Below, piece by piece: positions 24,571 through 33,873 of a stretch of 47,734 nucleotides of DNA. The stretch is from Gammaproteobacteria bacterium (lineage in GTDB: Bacteria > Pseudomonadota > Gammaproteobacteria > Steroidobacterales > Steroidobacteraceae): NCBI GenBank assembly GCA_021323735.1, contig JAJPKM010000047.1, positions 1 to 47,734 of the forward strand, in the 5' to 3' direction. The first letter of the stretch is position 1, and the number at the start of each line of letters is the position of its first letter. Position numbers and translations under genes: made by a program. The notes below the pieces were generated by a model, which made no database searches, was not told the DNA's origin, and saw nothing but the letters and a program-made list of their open reading frames with translations.

Positions 24571-25185
24571 ATGAAACAACTACTACTGGTACTCGGTCTG
24601 CTGGCCACGGCCGCGCAGGGAAGCATCTCGACGGCAGCAGCGGCTGACCCCAAGACTCCCGCCAAGCCCTCGGTCACGGTGGTATCGCCGCAGGTACAGG
24701 TCTTCACTTCGATGGGCAATTTTACGATCGAATTGAACGCCGAACGTGCACCGCTCACCGTGGCGAATTTTCTGGCCTATGTGGACAAGGGGCACTACAC
24801 CAACACCCTGATTCATCGTGCCGTTGCCAATTTTGTCATTCAAGGCGGCGGCTTCAACACCGACTACACGCCAAAACCCGCTCCCGCGACGGTGGTCAAT
24901 GAATCGGGCAACGGCCTGAGCAATATTCGCGGCAGCGTGGGACTCGCTCGCACTACCGAGCCGCACGCCGGCAATGCCCAGTTCTTTGTGAATATCAACG
25001 ACAACGCCGCCCTGGATCCCCAGCAGACCCGATGGGGTTATGCGGTCTTCGGGCGCGTGATCTCCGGCATGGAGGTGGTCGACAAGATCGGCAATGTCGC
25101 CACCGGAGCGCATGGACCCATCAAGGAGGAAACGCCGCTACAACCGGTCATCATCCAGAAAATCGAGCGCGTGCCGGCCCCCTGA
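24571..25185 (+). CDS. Cyclophilin-type peptidyl-prolyl cis-trans isomerase, exported
   Basis: The ATG at 24571 gives 204 residues and a signal peptide (KQLLLVLGLLATAAQGSISTAAAA); an upstream in-frame extension would run antisense through gltX and is rejected. The cyclophilin fold follows: FTSMGNFTIELNAERAPLTV, FHR-like LIHRAVANFVIQGGGF (active-site Arg and Gln), GNAQFFVNINDN and YAVFGRVISGMEVVDKI. It assists folding in the periplasm. The order ppi then lpxH, divergent from a tRNA synthetase gene, is conserved in gammaproteobacteria (E. coli ppiB-lpxH by cysS). Confidence 0.92.
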   Translation: MKQLLLVLGLLATAAQGSISTAAAADPKTPAKPSVTVVSPQVQVFTSMGNFTIELNAERAPLTVANFLAYVDKGHYTNTLIHRAVANFVIQGGGFNTDYTPKPAPATVVNESGNGLSNIRGSVGLARTTEPHAGNAQFFVNINDNAALDPQQTRWGYAVFGRVISGMEVVDKIGNVATGAHGPIKEETPLQPVIIQKIERVPAP

Positions 25186-25293
25186 ACCCGCACCATCCGT
25201 AAACGAACTCGTGCATGAAGGCCAATCCGCCCTTCTCATGGCGTCTCCGCTGCCCATGAATCGCTCCAGCTAAGCACTGCCCGGTATTTCCGC

Positions 25294-26019
25294 GTGGCCA
25301 CGCTATTCATCTCGGATTTGCACATCGACGCCGGCCGACCGCAAATCCTCGATCAATTCTTGAGGTTTCTGCAAGGCGAGGCCCGCGATGCCGAGGCGCT
25401 GTACATCCTGGGCGATCTATTCGAGTCCTGGATCGGCGATGATGCACCCGATGCGGCACAGTCGGCGGCGATTGCCGGGCTGCGCACCCTGACCTTAAGC
25501 GGGGTGCCATGTTTCGTCATGCACGGCAACCGGGACTTCCTCCTGTCGTCGCGATTTTGTGACATGAGCGGCGCCGAGATCCTTCCCGATCCCTTGATCG
25601 TCACGCTGTATGGTGAAGCCGTACTGGTGATGCACGGCGATGCGCTATGTACCGACGATCGAGCCTATCAGCGGTTGCGCGCCACGGTCAGAGATGCCGC
25701 TTGGCAGCAGCAATTCCTGGCCCTGTCGGTGCAAGCGCGCCGCGCGCTCGCCGGTGCCGCCCGCGCCGGCAGCCAGGCCCACACGGCCGCGATGGAATAC
25801 GCCATCACCGACGTCAATGCCGAGAGCGTCGCGATGGCCTTGCGGGCCGCCGCAACCTCCACGCTGCTGCATGGCCATACCCATCGTCCGGCCATCCACG
25901 CACTGCAAGTCGACGGCAGGCCGCGCACCCGCATCGTGCTCGGCGACTGGTACGATCAGGGCAGCGTGCTGCGCTGGGATCAGGCCGGTCCTGAGCTCAA
26001 ATCACTGCAGCGCGCCTAG
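25294..26019 (+). CDS. lpxH: UDP-2,3-diacylglucosamine hydrolase (LpxH)
   Basis: LpxH releases UMP to form lipid X, the fourth step of lipid A synthesis, at the inner membrane face. The 241-residue protein has the two-metal phosphoesterase motifs: FISDLHID (5-12), LGDLFESWIGDD (about 40-51), HGNRDFLLSSRF (about 79-90), MHGDALCTDD and LHGHTHRPAIH. The start is a GTG at 25294. The 108-base gap after the isomerase holds nothing clear. The end overlaps the convergent miaE by 18 bases. Confidence 0.95.
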   Translation: MATLFISDLHIDAGRPQILDQFLRFLQGEARDAEALYILGDLFESWIGDDAPDAAQSAAIAGLRTLTLSGVPCFVMHGNRDFLLSSRFCDMSGAEILPDPLIVTLYGEAVLVMHGDALCTDDRAYQRLRATVRDAAWQQQFLALSVQARRALAGAARAGSQAHTAAMEYAITDVNAESVAMALRAAATSTLLHGHTHRPAIHALQVDGRPRTRIVLGDWYDQGSVLRWDQAGPELKSLQRA

Positions 26020-26664
26020 GAGTCGGCCGGGAGGCTCTCTTCGCCCAGGATCCGGCGGTCCTGAATGAAAGCGAAACACCGGGTCCGGGCTCGCGATCAA
26101 CTGCGCTTCGAGCGCGGCGAACTGAGCGATTCGCTCCTCCAAGTTCACGCCGGCACGGGCTGCCGCCCGTTCTGCGAGGCCAAGATAAAGGCGGTAGTGT
26201 CGTGCCTCCGCCTCGTGCAGACCGCGGAAAAAGCCGCGCAACGGGGCGTCGATGGTATCTCCCAACGCCGCAAAGCGCTCGCAGGAGCGCGCCTCGATGA
26301 AAGCGCCGCAGATCATCAGATCGATCTCTCGTTGCGGCTCGCTGCTCGCCACCAATCGGCGCATGCCTGCCGCATAGCGCCCCGGCGCCAGGCGCTGCGG
26401 TACGATGCTCAAGGCACCGATCATTTTCGCGACCTGTTCATAGTGACGCAGTTCCTCACGCGCCAGACGGGACATTTTACCCGCCAAATCGAGATCCTCT
26501 GCATAGGCGAACATCAAGCTGAGGGCCGTGGAAGCCGCCTTCTTCTCGCAGTTCGCATGATCGATCAGCAATATATCGGGACTGGAACAGGCTTCCTCGA
26601 GCCAATCCTTAGGGGTCGGCGCGCGCAGCAGCGGATGCGCGAAATCGGCCATGAGCGAGCTCAT
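26002..26664 (-). CDS. miaE: tRNA 2-methylthio-N6-isopentenyladenosine-37 hydroxylase (MiaE)
   Basis: MiaE is a diiron oxygenase that hydroxylates the isopentenyl group of ms2i6A37. The 220-residue helical protein shows the iron ligands in DHANCEKKAASTALSLM, REELRHYEQVAKMIG (ExxH), GAFIEARSCERFAAL and EAEARHYRLYLGLAE (ExxH). The length suits the family. The start lies in an ATGA overlap with the upstream kinase gene, and the two are therefore likely co-translated. The partners MiaA and MiaB are not in the window. Confidence 0.92.
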   Translation of the reverse strand: MSSLMADFAHPLLRAPTPKDWLEEACSSPDILLIDHANCEKKAASTALSLMFAYAEDLDLAGKMSRLAREELRHYEQVAKMIGALSIVPQRLAPGRYAAGMRRLVASSEPQREIDLMICGAFIEARSCERFAALGDTIDAPLRGFFRGLHEAEARHYRLYLGLAERAAARAGVNLEERIAQFAALEAQLIASPDPVFRFHSGPPDPGRREPPGRLLGALQ

Positions 26665-27914
26665 GCCGGGTGCTTCAGGCTGCGGATGGCGGTGAGCAAG
26701 TCCTTCGCCGACTGAAATCGATTGTCGGGCGACTTCGCCAGCAAGCCGCGCAGCAGTCCCTCGTAGCGAGCAAATTTCGGCGCTATTTCCGGCAGGTCGG
26801 CGCGCTTGTGCTTGTAGATGACTTCCATGGCAGTCGCGCCGTTGAAAGGTTTGTGGCCGATGAGCATTTCGTAGAACACGACGCCCAGACTGTAAAGATC
26901 GCTGCGCGCATCGATGATCTCCGCATGGCCCTGTTCGGGGCTCATGTAATAGGGAGTGCCGAAAATCTCGCGCGCGCCGGTGAGCGAAATCTCATTTTCA
27001 TTCGCCTTGGCCAGTCCGAAATCGATCAAGCTGACGGTTCCGTCGGGCCGCAGCATCACGTTGGCCGGCTTCAGGTCCCGGTGTAGCACACCCACCGAAT
27101 GAATGGCCTCGAGCGCGCTGGCGATCTGCTCCAGAAGCTGCAAGGCGGTGGCCGGCGTGAGCGGCCGCTTCATACGCTCGCGCAAATCGCCGGCCGGAAA
27201 ATGCTCCATGGCGATATAGGCATGATCGTCGGCGATGCCTAGATCGTAGATGCGGACGACGTTTTTGTGGTTCAGGCCGGCCACGATCTCGTATTCCTGC
27301 AGGAATCGATCGAAGCCGACAATGCGTTCGGACACGTCCGGCACCTGGCTGAAGACCTTGAGCACCACCAGCGTCCCGGCGCGTTCGCTCTCGGCGAGAT
27401 AGATCTTGCACATACCGCCGCTGCCGACCTGCCGGATGCAGCGATGGCCGCGGATCATGACGGTGCCGAACCTGTAGCGTTTTTCGTATTCCGGGCGCGC
27501 GCGCAGCTGTGCGAGGCACTTGCGATGGTCGCTGGATGCGGTGACGATCAGCTTGAGCAACCGCTCGCGGTCGATTTTACGCCCGTACAGGCGGCGCAGG
27601 CCGGCCACCGCCGGCGGCTCGGGGTCGGGTGCATCCTCGAGCAACAACAGCAAGATCGGGGCAAACTCCGCCTTGGCGGCCTGGCCTAAGGCAAATTCCG
27701 TCGCGGCGGCGGTCGGCGGGGCGCTCACGATGATCACGGCGTCGAAACCGACGGCAGCGAAGTCCTCGTCCAGTTTCGGCTCGGCCCCCAAGATGTGCTC
27801 GACGATCGCCGCGTCGGGCCATTGGACCTCGACGTGCTTACGGACCAGCAGCCGATGATCGTCGCGGGTTGCAATCACCAATAGGCGCATAGTGACTACA
27901 CCGAAGCCGGCCAT
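26661..27914 (-). CDS. Ser/Thr protein kinase with N-terminal pseudo-receiver domain
   Basis: Residues about 9-125 resemble a response-regulator receiver (MRLLVIATRDDHRLLVRKHV; FDAVIIVSAPP; RLYGRKIDRERLLKLI). The strand that should carry the phosphorylated Asp reads VIIVSAP, so it cannot be phosphorylated there. Residues about 150-415 are a complete Hanks-type kinase: glycine loop VGSGGMCKIYLAE (163-175), Lys186 in VVLKVF, HRDLKPANVML (268-278), DFGLAKANENE (288-298) and YMSPEQGHAE. No membrane segment is seen. The start may be the ATG at 27914 or the one at 27890. It sits between purF and miaE; targets are unknown. Confidence 0.85.
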   Translation of the reverse strand: MAGFGVVTMRLLVIATRDDHRLLVRKHVEVQWPDAAIVEHILGAEPKLDEDFAAVGFDAVIIVSAPPTAAATEFALGQAAKAEFAPILLLLLEDAPDPEPPAVAGLRRLYGRKIDRERLLKLIVTASSDHRKCLAQLRARPEYEKRYRFGTVMIRGHRCIRQVGSGGMCKIYLAESERAGTLVVLKVFSQVPDVSERIVGFDRFLQEYEIVAGLNHKNVVRIYDLGIADDHAYIAMEHFPAGDLRERMKRPLTPATALQLLEQIASALEAIHSVGVLHRDLKPANVMLRPDGTVSLIDFGLAKANENEISLTGAREIFGTPYYMSPEQGHAEIIDARSDLYSLGVVFYEMLIGHKPFNGATAMEVIYKHKRADLPEIAPKFARYEGLLRGLLAKSPDNRFQSAKDLLTAIRSLKHPA

Positions 27915-27930
27915 CGCCCCCGGCGCAGGC

Positions 27931-29442
27931 CTATAGAATGCTGACGGACTTCAGTGAACGACCGGCGCCCAACCGGCGCTGCTGCTTGGCCTCATCGGAC
28001 CGCTCGCCCTGCAGGCGCTCGAGATATTCCGGCGTCACATCCCCGGTGACGTATTCACCGGAGAAACAGGAAGTATCGAAGTCCTTGATGTTCGCGTTGT
28101 CATGCCGGACCGCATGCTCCAGGTCTTCCAGATCCTGGTAAATCAGCCAGTCGGCGCCGATGATGTCGCGCACCTCCTCATCGGTATGCCCCGCGGCCAC
28201 CAGTTCCGCTGTGTCGGGCATGTCGATTCCGTACACATTCGGATAACGCACCGGAGGCGCCGCGGAAGCAAAGTAAACCTTTCTGGCGCCGGCTTCGCGC
28301 GCCATGTCGATGATTTGCGCGGAAGTCGTGCCGCGCACGATGGAGTCATCCACCAGCAGCACATTCTTGCCGCGGAATTCCAGATCGATCGCATTCAACT
28401 TGCTGCGCACGGATTTGGCGCGCTGCTCCTGTCCGGGCATGATGAAGGTGCGGCCGATGTAGCGGTTCTTGATGAAGCCCTCGCGATACTTGACCCCGAG
28501 CAGTTGCGCCACCTGAACGGCGCTGGTGCGGCTGGTATCGGGAATCGGAATGACCACATCGATGTCGTGCTGCGGCCGTTCACGCTTGATCTTCTCGGCA
28601 AGATGCTCGCCCATGCGCAACCGCGCCTTGTACACCGAAATATTGTCGATAATCGAGTCCGGCCGCGCGAAATACACATACTCGAAGATGCAGGGTGTGT
28701 GCCGCGCCATGGCCACGCATTGCTGCGCATAGAAGCGGCCCTGCTCGTCGATGAACACGGCCTCGCCCGGCGCCACATCGCGCATCATGTCGAAACCCAG
28801 CATGTCCAGCGCCACGCTTTCGGAAGCCAGCATCCACTCGGTACCCTTCTTCGATTCGCGCCGGCCGATGACCAGCGGCCGAATGCCGTTGGGGTCGCGG
28901 AATCCCAGAATGCCGTGGCCGATCACCATCGCCGTGACGGCGTATCCGCCCCGGCAGCGTCGATATACCGCGCTGACCGCCGCGAACACGTCCGCCGGCG
29001 TGACCCGGGGAGTGCCCACACGCTCCAGTTCGGACGCCAGCACGTTGAGCAGTACTTCCGAATCCGAGCCGGTGTTCAGATGCCGGCGGTCCTCCCGCAC
29101 CAGAACTTCCGTGAGCTCGCGCGCATTGGTCAGATTGCCGTTGTGGCCCAAGCAGATGCCGTAAGGCGAGTTGACGTAAAAGGGCTGCGCGTCATGTGCA
29201 CTGTCGGCGCCCGCCGTCGGGTAACGCACATGGCCGATGCCGATATTGCCCTTGAGCTTCAGCATGTGCTTCTGCTGGAACACATCGCGCACCAGTCCTA
29301 AGTCCTTGCGCATGAACAGCTCGCCGTCCTGCGCCGTCATGATGCCGGCGGCATCTTGACCGCGGTGCTGCAATACCGTCAGCGCATCATAGATGCGTTG
29401 ATTGACCGCACTGGTACCGACCATTCCGACGATTCCGCACAT
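27931..29442 (-). CDS. purF: Amidophosphoribosyltransferase (PurF)
   Basis: PurF catalyses the first committed step of purine synthesis, PRPP plus glutamine to phosphoribosylamine. The 503-residue protein starts MCGIVGMVG, so after Met removal Cys becomes the N-terminal nucleophile of the glutaminase domain. Further marks are [19 protein letters not shown] and LGHNGNLTN. The PRPP loop is [20 protein letters not shown] (about 356-375). It is the last biosynthetic gene of the long minus-strand run and lies 12 bases after cvpA, the classic cvpA-purF pair. Confidence 0.97.
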   Translation of the reverse strand: MCGIVGMVGTSAVNQRIYDALTVLQHRGQDAAGIMTAQDGELFMRKDLGLVRDVFQQKHMLKLKGNIGIGHVRYPTAGADSAHDAQPFYVNSPYGICLGHNGNLTNARELTEVLVREDRRHLNTGSDSEVLLNVLASELERVGTPRVTPADVFAAVSAVYRRCRGGYAVTAMVIGHGILGFRDPNGIRPLVIGRRESKKGTEWMLASESVALDMLGFDMMRDVAPGEAVFIDEQGRFYAQQCVAMARHTPCIFEYVYFARPDSIIDNISVYKARLRMGEHLAEKIKRERPQHDIDVVIPIPDTSRTSAVQVAQLLGVKYREGFIKNRYIGRTFIMPGQEQRAKSVRSKLNAIDLEFRGKNVLLVDDSIVRGTTSAQIIDMAREAGARKVYFASAAPPVRYPNVYGIDMPDTAELVAAGHTDEEVRDIIGADWLIYQDLEDLEHAVRHDNANIKDFDTSCFSGEYVTGDVTPEYLERLQGERSDEAKQQRRLGAGRSLKSVSIL

Positions 29443-29454
29443 GAAAGACCTCCG

Positions 29455-29976
29455 CTACTTCGGTCTGACTTTGACTCCGGTCAATCGCTCGAGCTTTGCC
29501 CACGGTTCGCCTTTCTCCCCCACCATCGCCCGCAGCAAATCGCCGATGGTCTCACCGTATGGAATGAATCTCGATCGACCCCACCATTCCTCGCTGTTCA
29601 GATGCAGCAGTTCGCCGCCGATGACCAACAATCCCACCAGCACCATGCCGCGCACGATGCCGAAAAGAAGTCCGATGACCCGATCCAGTGGACCCAACCC
29701 CATGGTGCGGGTGAAGTAGCTGAGCAGCGTACCCACCACCCAGCCCAGCAGCAGCACCAAGACCAGAACCACCAGCCGGCCGACCCACGGCGCGACAGCC
29801 GCATCGGCGAGCAAACCGCCCAGATGCGGCTCAACGATGGAGCCGAAACGCCAAGCCGCCCAGATGGCCAGGACCCAGAAGGCCACCGAGACTGCCTCTC
29901 GAACGAATCCGCGCAGCACGCCGATCAAAGTTGACCCCAACAGAACCAACAGGATAAGAACGTCCGCCCCGGTCAA
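29455..29976 (-). CDS. cvpA: CvpA-family inner-membrane protein
   Basis: This 173-residue protein has four hydrophobic segments: ADVLILLVLLGSTLIGVLRG, SVAFWVLAIWAAWRFG, GRLVVLVLVLLLGWVVGTLL and GLLFGIVRGMVLVGLLVIG. The first includes the conserved GxxRGxxRE. CvpA is needed for colicin V production and for envelope or bile stress tolerance in enterics; its molecular function is unknown. It lies between the SPOR protein gene and purF in the conserved order. Confidence 0.92.
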   Translation of the reverse strand: MTGADVLILLVLLGSTLIGVLRGFVREAVSVAFWVLAIWAAWRFGSIVEPHLGGLLADAAVAPWVGRLVVLVLVLLLGWVVGTLLSYFTRTMGLGPLDRVIGLLFGIVRGMVLVGLLVIGGELLHLNSEEWWGRSRFIPYGETIGDLLRAMVGEKGEPWAKLERLTGVKVRPK

Positions 29977-30056
29977 TCGCTCGCCTCCTCAACGTCAGGT
30001 GCGCATTCTACCGGACCTGAGGTCCCGCGCCGTCGCTAACCGCCAAAAATGCGAAA

Positions 30057-30785
30057 TCAGCCGGTGGGGGCCACCAGGCTGGCAACATGGCCAATTGACT
30101 TAAGCTTGGCGGCCGTCCGCTCCGCGGCATCGCGATCAGCCATCGGCCCCACACGGACCCGGTAGCGCACCGAAGCGCCTGTTCCACCGGACAATATATA
30201 CACCGCGAATCCCTGGCTCTTCAGCTGATGAGATAAATTCTCGGCGTTCGCACGGCTGGCAAAGCTGCCCAGCTGTACCGCCCATGACGCACGGGAAGAC
30301 ATGGGGGAAGGCCCGGTAGATTCAACGGGCGCGGGCACCGTGAACGCAGGTGCCTTGGGCACGGATATCGCGGTCGACGAGGTCGCTGTCGACGAGGTCG
30401 CTGTCGACGAGACTGCTGCCGATGGGGCCTGCGCGGCTGACGAAATCGGAGCGGCTGTCGCCGCGGAAGGGGGCGACGCGCTACGCGCCTCGGCGTCCCT
30501 GGTGTCGCCCGGTGAGGAATCCGCGGATGCGGCGGATCCCGTCGCTACCGAGGCGGCTGATGCGGGCGATCCCTGTGTCGCGGGGGACTCGGCCTCGGCG
30601 CTCGTCGGCGGCTTGCTGGTGGCCAAATCCACCGTGACATGTCGAGTAGGTTCCGGGGTAATCGCCGCCTGCGGCGTCGGCGGCGCCAGGTGCTTCGGTC
30701 CGGACAGCAGTTCCGGTACGACCAGTACGATGAGCGCGACCAAGATCGATGCCCCGATGAGCCGTTCTTTCACGCGACGATCCAT
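30057..30785 (-). CDS. dedD: SPOR-domain cell-division protein, DedD-like
   Basis: The ATG at 30785, overlapping the folC stop by one base, gives 242 residues; a longer frame would run back into folC. The layout is: cytoplasmic MDRRVKERL, one membrane helix (IGASILVALIVLVVPELL), a long Pro/Ala/Ser/Thr-rich periplasmic linker, and a C-terminal SPOR domain (SWAVQLGSFASRANAENLSH; GFAVYILSG; YRVRVGPMADRDAAERTA). SPOR domains bind denuded septal peptidoglycan, and DedD promotes constriction. The linker has three 15-bp units at about 30365-30410 coding for STATS-type repeats, so linker length may vary between strains. Confidence 0.85.
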   Translation of the reverse strand: MDRRVKERLIGASILVALIVLVVPELLSGPKHLAPPTPQAAITPEPTRHVTVDLATSKPPTSAEAESPATQGSPASAASVATGSAASADSSPGDTRDAEARSASPPSAATAAPISSAAQAPSAAVSSTATSSTATSSTAISVPKAPAFTVPAPVESTGPSPMSSRASWAVQLGSFASRANAENLSHQLKSQGFAVYILSGGTGASVRYRVRVGPMADRDAAERTAAKLKSIGHVASLVAPTG

Positions 30786-32092
30786 TAACGCGAAGTATAT
30801 TCGGGAAGCGCCCCCGGCGGCAGCAATCCGGCAGTTTCCAGCCAATCGAGTGCGGGACCGACCGCATGGAACGACCCGAACACGACGATCCTATCTTGCG
30901 GAGTTGCGGCTCCGAGGGCCGCCGCACAGGCCTCTGCGATGTCGGCCGCTGCGTGCACTCCGGCCGCTTTGCCGCGCACTTCGCGCGCCAGCTCATCACC
31001 GGTTCGTCCCCGGGGACCGTCGAGAGTTGCACACCACCATTCATCGATCGAATCGGCCAATATCGCGGCAATTGTCGCGGCGTCCTTGTCAGCCAAGATG
31101 CCGCACACCGCGAGAGTCCGGCCGGCAATCGGATTCGCGCTCAAGTTGCGCGCCAGCACGCGTGCCGCGTCCGGGTTGTGCGCCACATCCAGCACCCAGT
31201 AGGGCGCTGCCCGCTCCGGTTTGATCAGCTGAAAACGCCCGGCCAGGCGTACCTGGGTAAGCCCCTGCGCCACGGCGGCGGCGCCGATCCTCGCGCCCAA
31301 CCCAAGCTCCTCGAGCGCTGCAATGGCGGCGGCGGCATTGGCGAATTGCATGTCGCCCGCCAGGGCGGGCGCCGGCAGCTGAGGCAGGTTCCACTGCGTT
31401 CCGCGGTAGCGCCAGCCATCGCCTTCCAAGATGTAGTTGTATTCAATGGCGAGCCGCTTCAGAGGCGCACCCAATGCGCGGGCAATGCTTTCCATGACGG
31501 GTGCAGGTTCGCGGCCGCCGATCACGGCCGGCCGGCCGGGGCGAAAGATGCCGGCTTTCTCGCGGGCGATCGCCTCGATCGTATTGCCCAGGTATTCCTG
31601 GTGGTCGAGCCCAATGCTGGTGACCACCGCGACGGTCGGGTCAACCACATTGACGGCGTCGAGCCGCCCGCCCATGCCGATTTCCAGCACCCAGGCATCG
31701 AGATTCGCCGCCTCGAAGATCAACAGGGCCGCCAGCGCATTGAACTCGAAGAAGGTCAGCGCCACCGAGCCGCGTGCCGCTTCGATCTTCTCGAAGGCCG
31801 CCACCAATTCGTCGGTGTGGGCGAGGCGGTCATGAACGCGGATGCGCTCGCGGTAGTCGCGCAGGTGCGGAGACGTGAAGGTACCGACTTTGAGGCCCGC
31901 GGCGCTCAAGATGGCGGCGCAATAGGCGCTCACCGAGCCCTTGCCATTGGTGCCGGCGACGGTGATCACAGGGACCTGCGGCTGCCGCCACCGCAACCGC
32001 TCGAGTACGACCCGCAGCCGATCCAGGCTCAGATCGATGGCTTGCGGGTGCACTTGGGTCTGGTAAGCCAACCACTGCTCGAGACTCCGCAT
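30785..32092 (-). CDS. folC: Folylpolyglutamate / dihydrofolate synthase (FolC)
   Basis: FolC adds glutamate to dihydropteroate and to folates. The 435-residue Mur-ligase-type enzyme contains VITVAGTNGKGSVSAYCAAI (P-loop, about 42-61), the ATP/folate region TFTSPHLRDYRERI, LEIGMGGRLDAVNVV, TSIGLDHQEYLG, AREKAGIFRPGRPAVIG and the C-terminal VLDVAHNPDAARVLA. Length and motifs are regular. It lies 24 bases after accD and overlaps dedD by one base. Confidence 0.95.
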   Translation of the reverse strand: MRSLEQWLAYQTQVHPQAIDLSLDRLRVVLERLRWRQPQVPVITVAGTNGKGSVSAYCAAILSAAGLKVGTFTSPHLRDYRERIRVHDRLAHTDELVAAFEKIEAARGSVALTFFEFNALAALLIFEAANLDAWVLEIGMGGRLDAVNVVDPTVAVVTSIGLDHQEYLGNTIEAIAREKAGIFRPGRPAVIGGREPAPVMESIARALGAPLKRLAIEYNYILEGDGWRYRGTQWNLPQLPAPALAGDMQFANAAAAIAALEELGLGARIGAAAVAQGLTQVRLAGRFQLIKPERAAPYWVLDVAHNPDAARVLARNLSANPIAGRTLAVCGILADKDAATIAAILADSIDEWWCATLDGPRGRTGDELAREVRGKAAGVHAAADIAEACAAALGAATPQDRIVVFGSFHAVGPALDWLETAGLLPPGALPEYTSR

Positions 32093-32116
32093 GGCCGGCC
32101 TGCCTAGGAGCCTGCC

Positions 32117-32980
32117 CTAAGCTGCTGCGGGTTCTTTGCCGCTCAATAAACGCAGCATGGCGCCGATGCGATCGCGCAGCTCGCGGCGGTCGACAATCAT
32201 GTCGAGCGCACCGTGCTCGAGCAGAAACTCGCTGCGCTGGAATCCATCGGGCAAGGTTTCGCGCACGGTCTGCTGAATGACACGCGGGCCGGCGAACCCG
32301 ATCAAGGCCTTCGGTTCGGCGATATTGATGTCGCCGAGCATGGCCAGACTCGCCGACACTCCGCCCATGGTCGGGTCGGTCATGACCGAAATAAAGGGCA
32401 GCCGGGCTTCCGACAAGCGCTTGAGGGCCGCGCTGGTTTTCGCCATTTGCAGCAGCGAATACAGGGCTTCCTGCATGCGAGCGCCGCCGCTGGCCGAGAA
32501 ACATACCAAGGGCATGCGATGTTCCAGACAGTGTTCCACGGCACGCACGAATTTCTCGCCCACCACCGAGCCCATGGACCCACCCAAGAAGCGAAACTCG
32601 AATGCACACGCCACCACATCGAGACCCGCAAGCTTGCCGGCCATGACGATCAATGCATCGCGCTCGGCGGTCTGCTTTTGCGCCTGCACCAGCCGGTCCT
32701 TGTAGCGCTTGGAGTCTTTGAACTTCAATGGATCTTCCGCCTCGACCTTGGCGGCAATCTCCGTGGTGGATCCGGTATCGAGGAATTTCATCAGCCGCTC
32801 GCGCCCGTTGATGCGCATGTGGTGGCTGCACTTGGGACAGACATGCAGGTTCCGCTCGATCTCGGCTTTATACAGCACGGCGTCGCAGGCAGGACACTTG
32901 GTCCACAACCCTTCGGGCACCGAGCGCGTGCGGCGTTCGGTTTTAATCCGCGATGGAACGATGCGCTCAAACCAGGACAT
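32117..32980 (-). CDS. accD: Acetyl-CoA carboxylase carboxyltransferase subunit beta (AccD)
   Basis: AccD with AccA transfers the carboxyl group from biotin to acetyl-CoA to make malonyl-CoA. The 287-residue protein has the N-terminal C4 zinc ribbon ([20 protein letters not shown], then PKCSHH) and the crotonase-fold core ([68 protein letters not shown]). It starts 4 bases after the truA stop. In many relatives trpF/trpB/trpA lie between truA and accD; they are absent here. Confidence 0.97.
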   Translation of the reverse strand: MSWFERIVPSRIKTERRTRSVPEGLWTKCPACDAVLYKAEIERNLHVCPKCSHHMRINGRERLMKFLDTGSTTEIAAKVEAEDPLKFKDSKRYKDRLVQAQKQTAERDALIVMAGKLAGLDVVACAFEFRFLGGSMGSVVGEKFVRAVEHCLEHRMPLVCFSASGGARMQEALYSLLQMAKTSAALKRLSEARLPFISVMTDPTMGGVSASLAMLGDINIAEPKALIGFAGPRVIQQTVRETLPDGFQRSEFLLEHGALDMIVDRRELRDRIGAMLRLLSGKEPAAA

Positions 32981-32984
32981 CGTT

Positions 32985-33779
32985 CTAGTCTAAACCAATT
33001 TGTGGTTGAGGCGCTGGGATACCGAAATTTGGCGGATATTCCACCCGCCATAGGTACAGGCCGGCGGCCGGCGCAGTGGCGCCCGCGCATCGCCTATCGG
33101 CGCTCATCAGCACACGGGTCATGGCCTCAGCCGGACTGGATTCACGCTGTACGTCGAGGAGCGTGCCGACGATGTTGCGCACCATGTGATGCAGGTAGGC
33201 ATTGGCGGTGATTTGCAACCAGAGGTAATCGCCCTTGCGGGTCACCTCGATGGCATCGACGCGCCTGATGGGGGTTTTCGACTGGCATTCAACCGAGCGA
33301 AATGCAGAAAAATCATGTTCGCCGATCAAGGCCTGCGCCGCCTCATGCATGGCACCGGCGTCCAGGGGGCGATGTACCCACGCGGCCCGCGTCCTCTGCA
33401 AGGCTGAGCGTGCACTGCGGTTCAAGATGGCGTACCGATAGACGCGGCGTGCCGCCCGGTGGCGTGCGTGAAAGCCCATGGTGACTTCGCCGGCCCACTG
33501 CAGGGCAATGGCGGGCGCCAGCTGGGTATTGGCGCCCAACACCCAAGCTCTGGGCGTACGCATGGCATGGGTGTCGAAGTGAATGACTTGACCCACCGCA
33601 TGCACACCCTTATCGGTGCGGCCGGCGCAAATTGCGATGACGGGATGGCCCGCGACGAAGGAAAGCGCGGACTGCACCGCATCCTGAATGGAACTGGAGT
33701 GCTCCTGCGACTGCCAACCGGCATAGTCGGTGCCGTCATACTCGATGATCGCGGCGACTCGCCGGTCTGGATCGGTCAC
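32985..33779 (-). CDS. truA: tRNA pseudouridine(38-40) synthase (TruA)
   Basis: TruA converts U38-U40 of many tRNAs to pseudouridine. The 264-residue protein carries the catalytic Asp (Asp56) in [15 protein letters not shown], preceded by [14 protein letters not shown], and later [28 protein letters not shown] and [13 protein letters not shown]. It is tightly linked to accD (4-base gap) and lies 94 bases after fimV. Confidence 0.96.
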   Translation of the reverse strand: MTDPDRRVAAIIEYDGTDYAGWQSQEHSSSIQDAVQSALSFVAGHPVIAICAGRTDKGVHAVGQVIHFDTHAMRTPRAWVLGANTQLAPAIALQWAGEVTMGFHARHRAARRVYRYAILNRSARSALQRTRAAWVHRPLDAGAMHEAAQALIGEHDFSAFRSVECQSKTPIRRVDAIEVTRKGDYLWLQITANAYLHHMVRNIVGTLLDVQRESSPAEAMTRVLMSADRRCAGATAPAAGLYLWRVEYPPNFGIPAPQPQIGLD

Positions 33780-33873
33780 ACGGTGCCTGTCCGAGCAGAC
33801 CCAACTTCGTCGGCTCCGCCGCGACTGAAGCGAAATTTACCGCGGTCGCGGCCGAGAATACGCAGACAGGCTC

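Noticed and set aside
32213-33211. Long plus-strand open frame of about 330 codons
   Set aside because: It is antisense to accD and truA, both certain genes; it reflects high GC at third codon positions.
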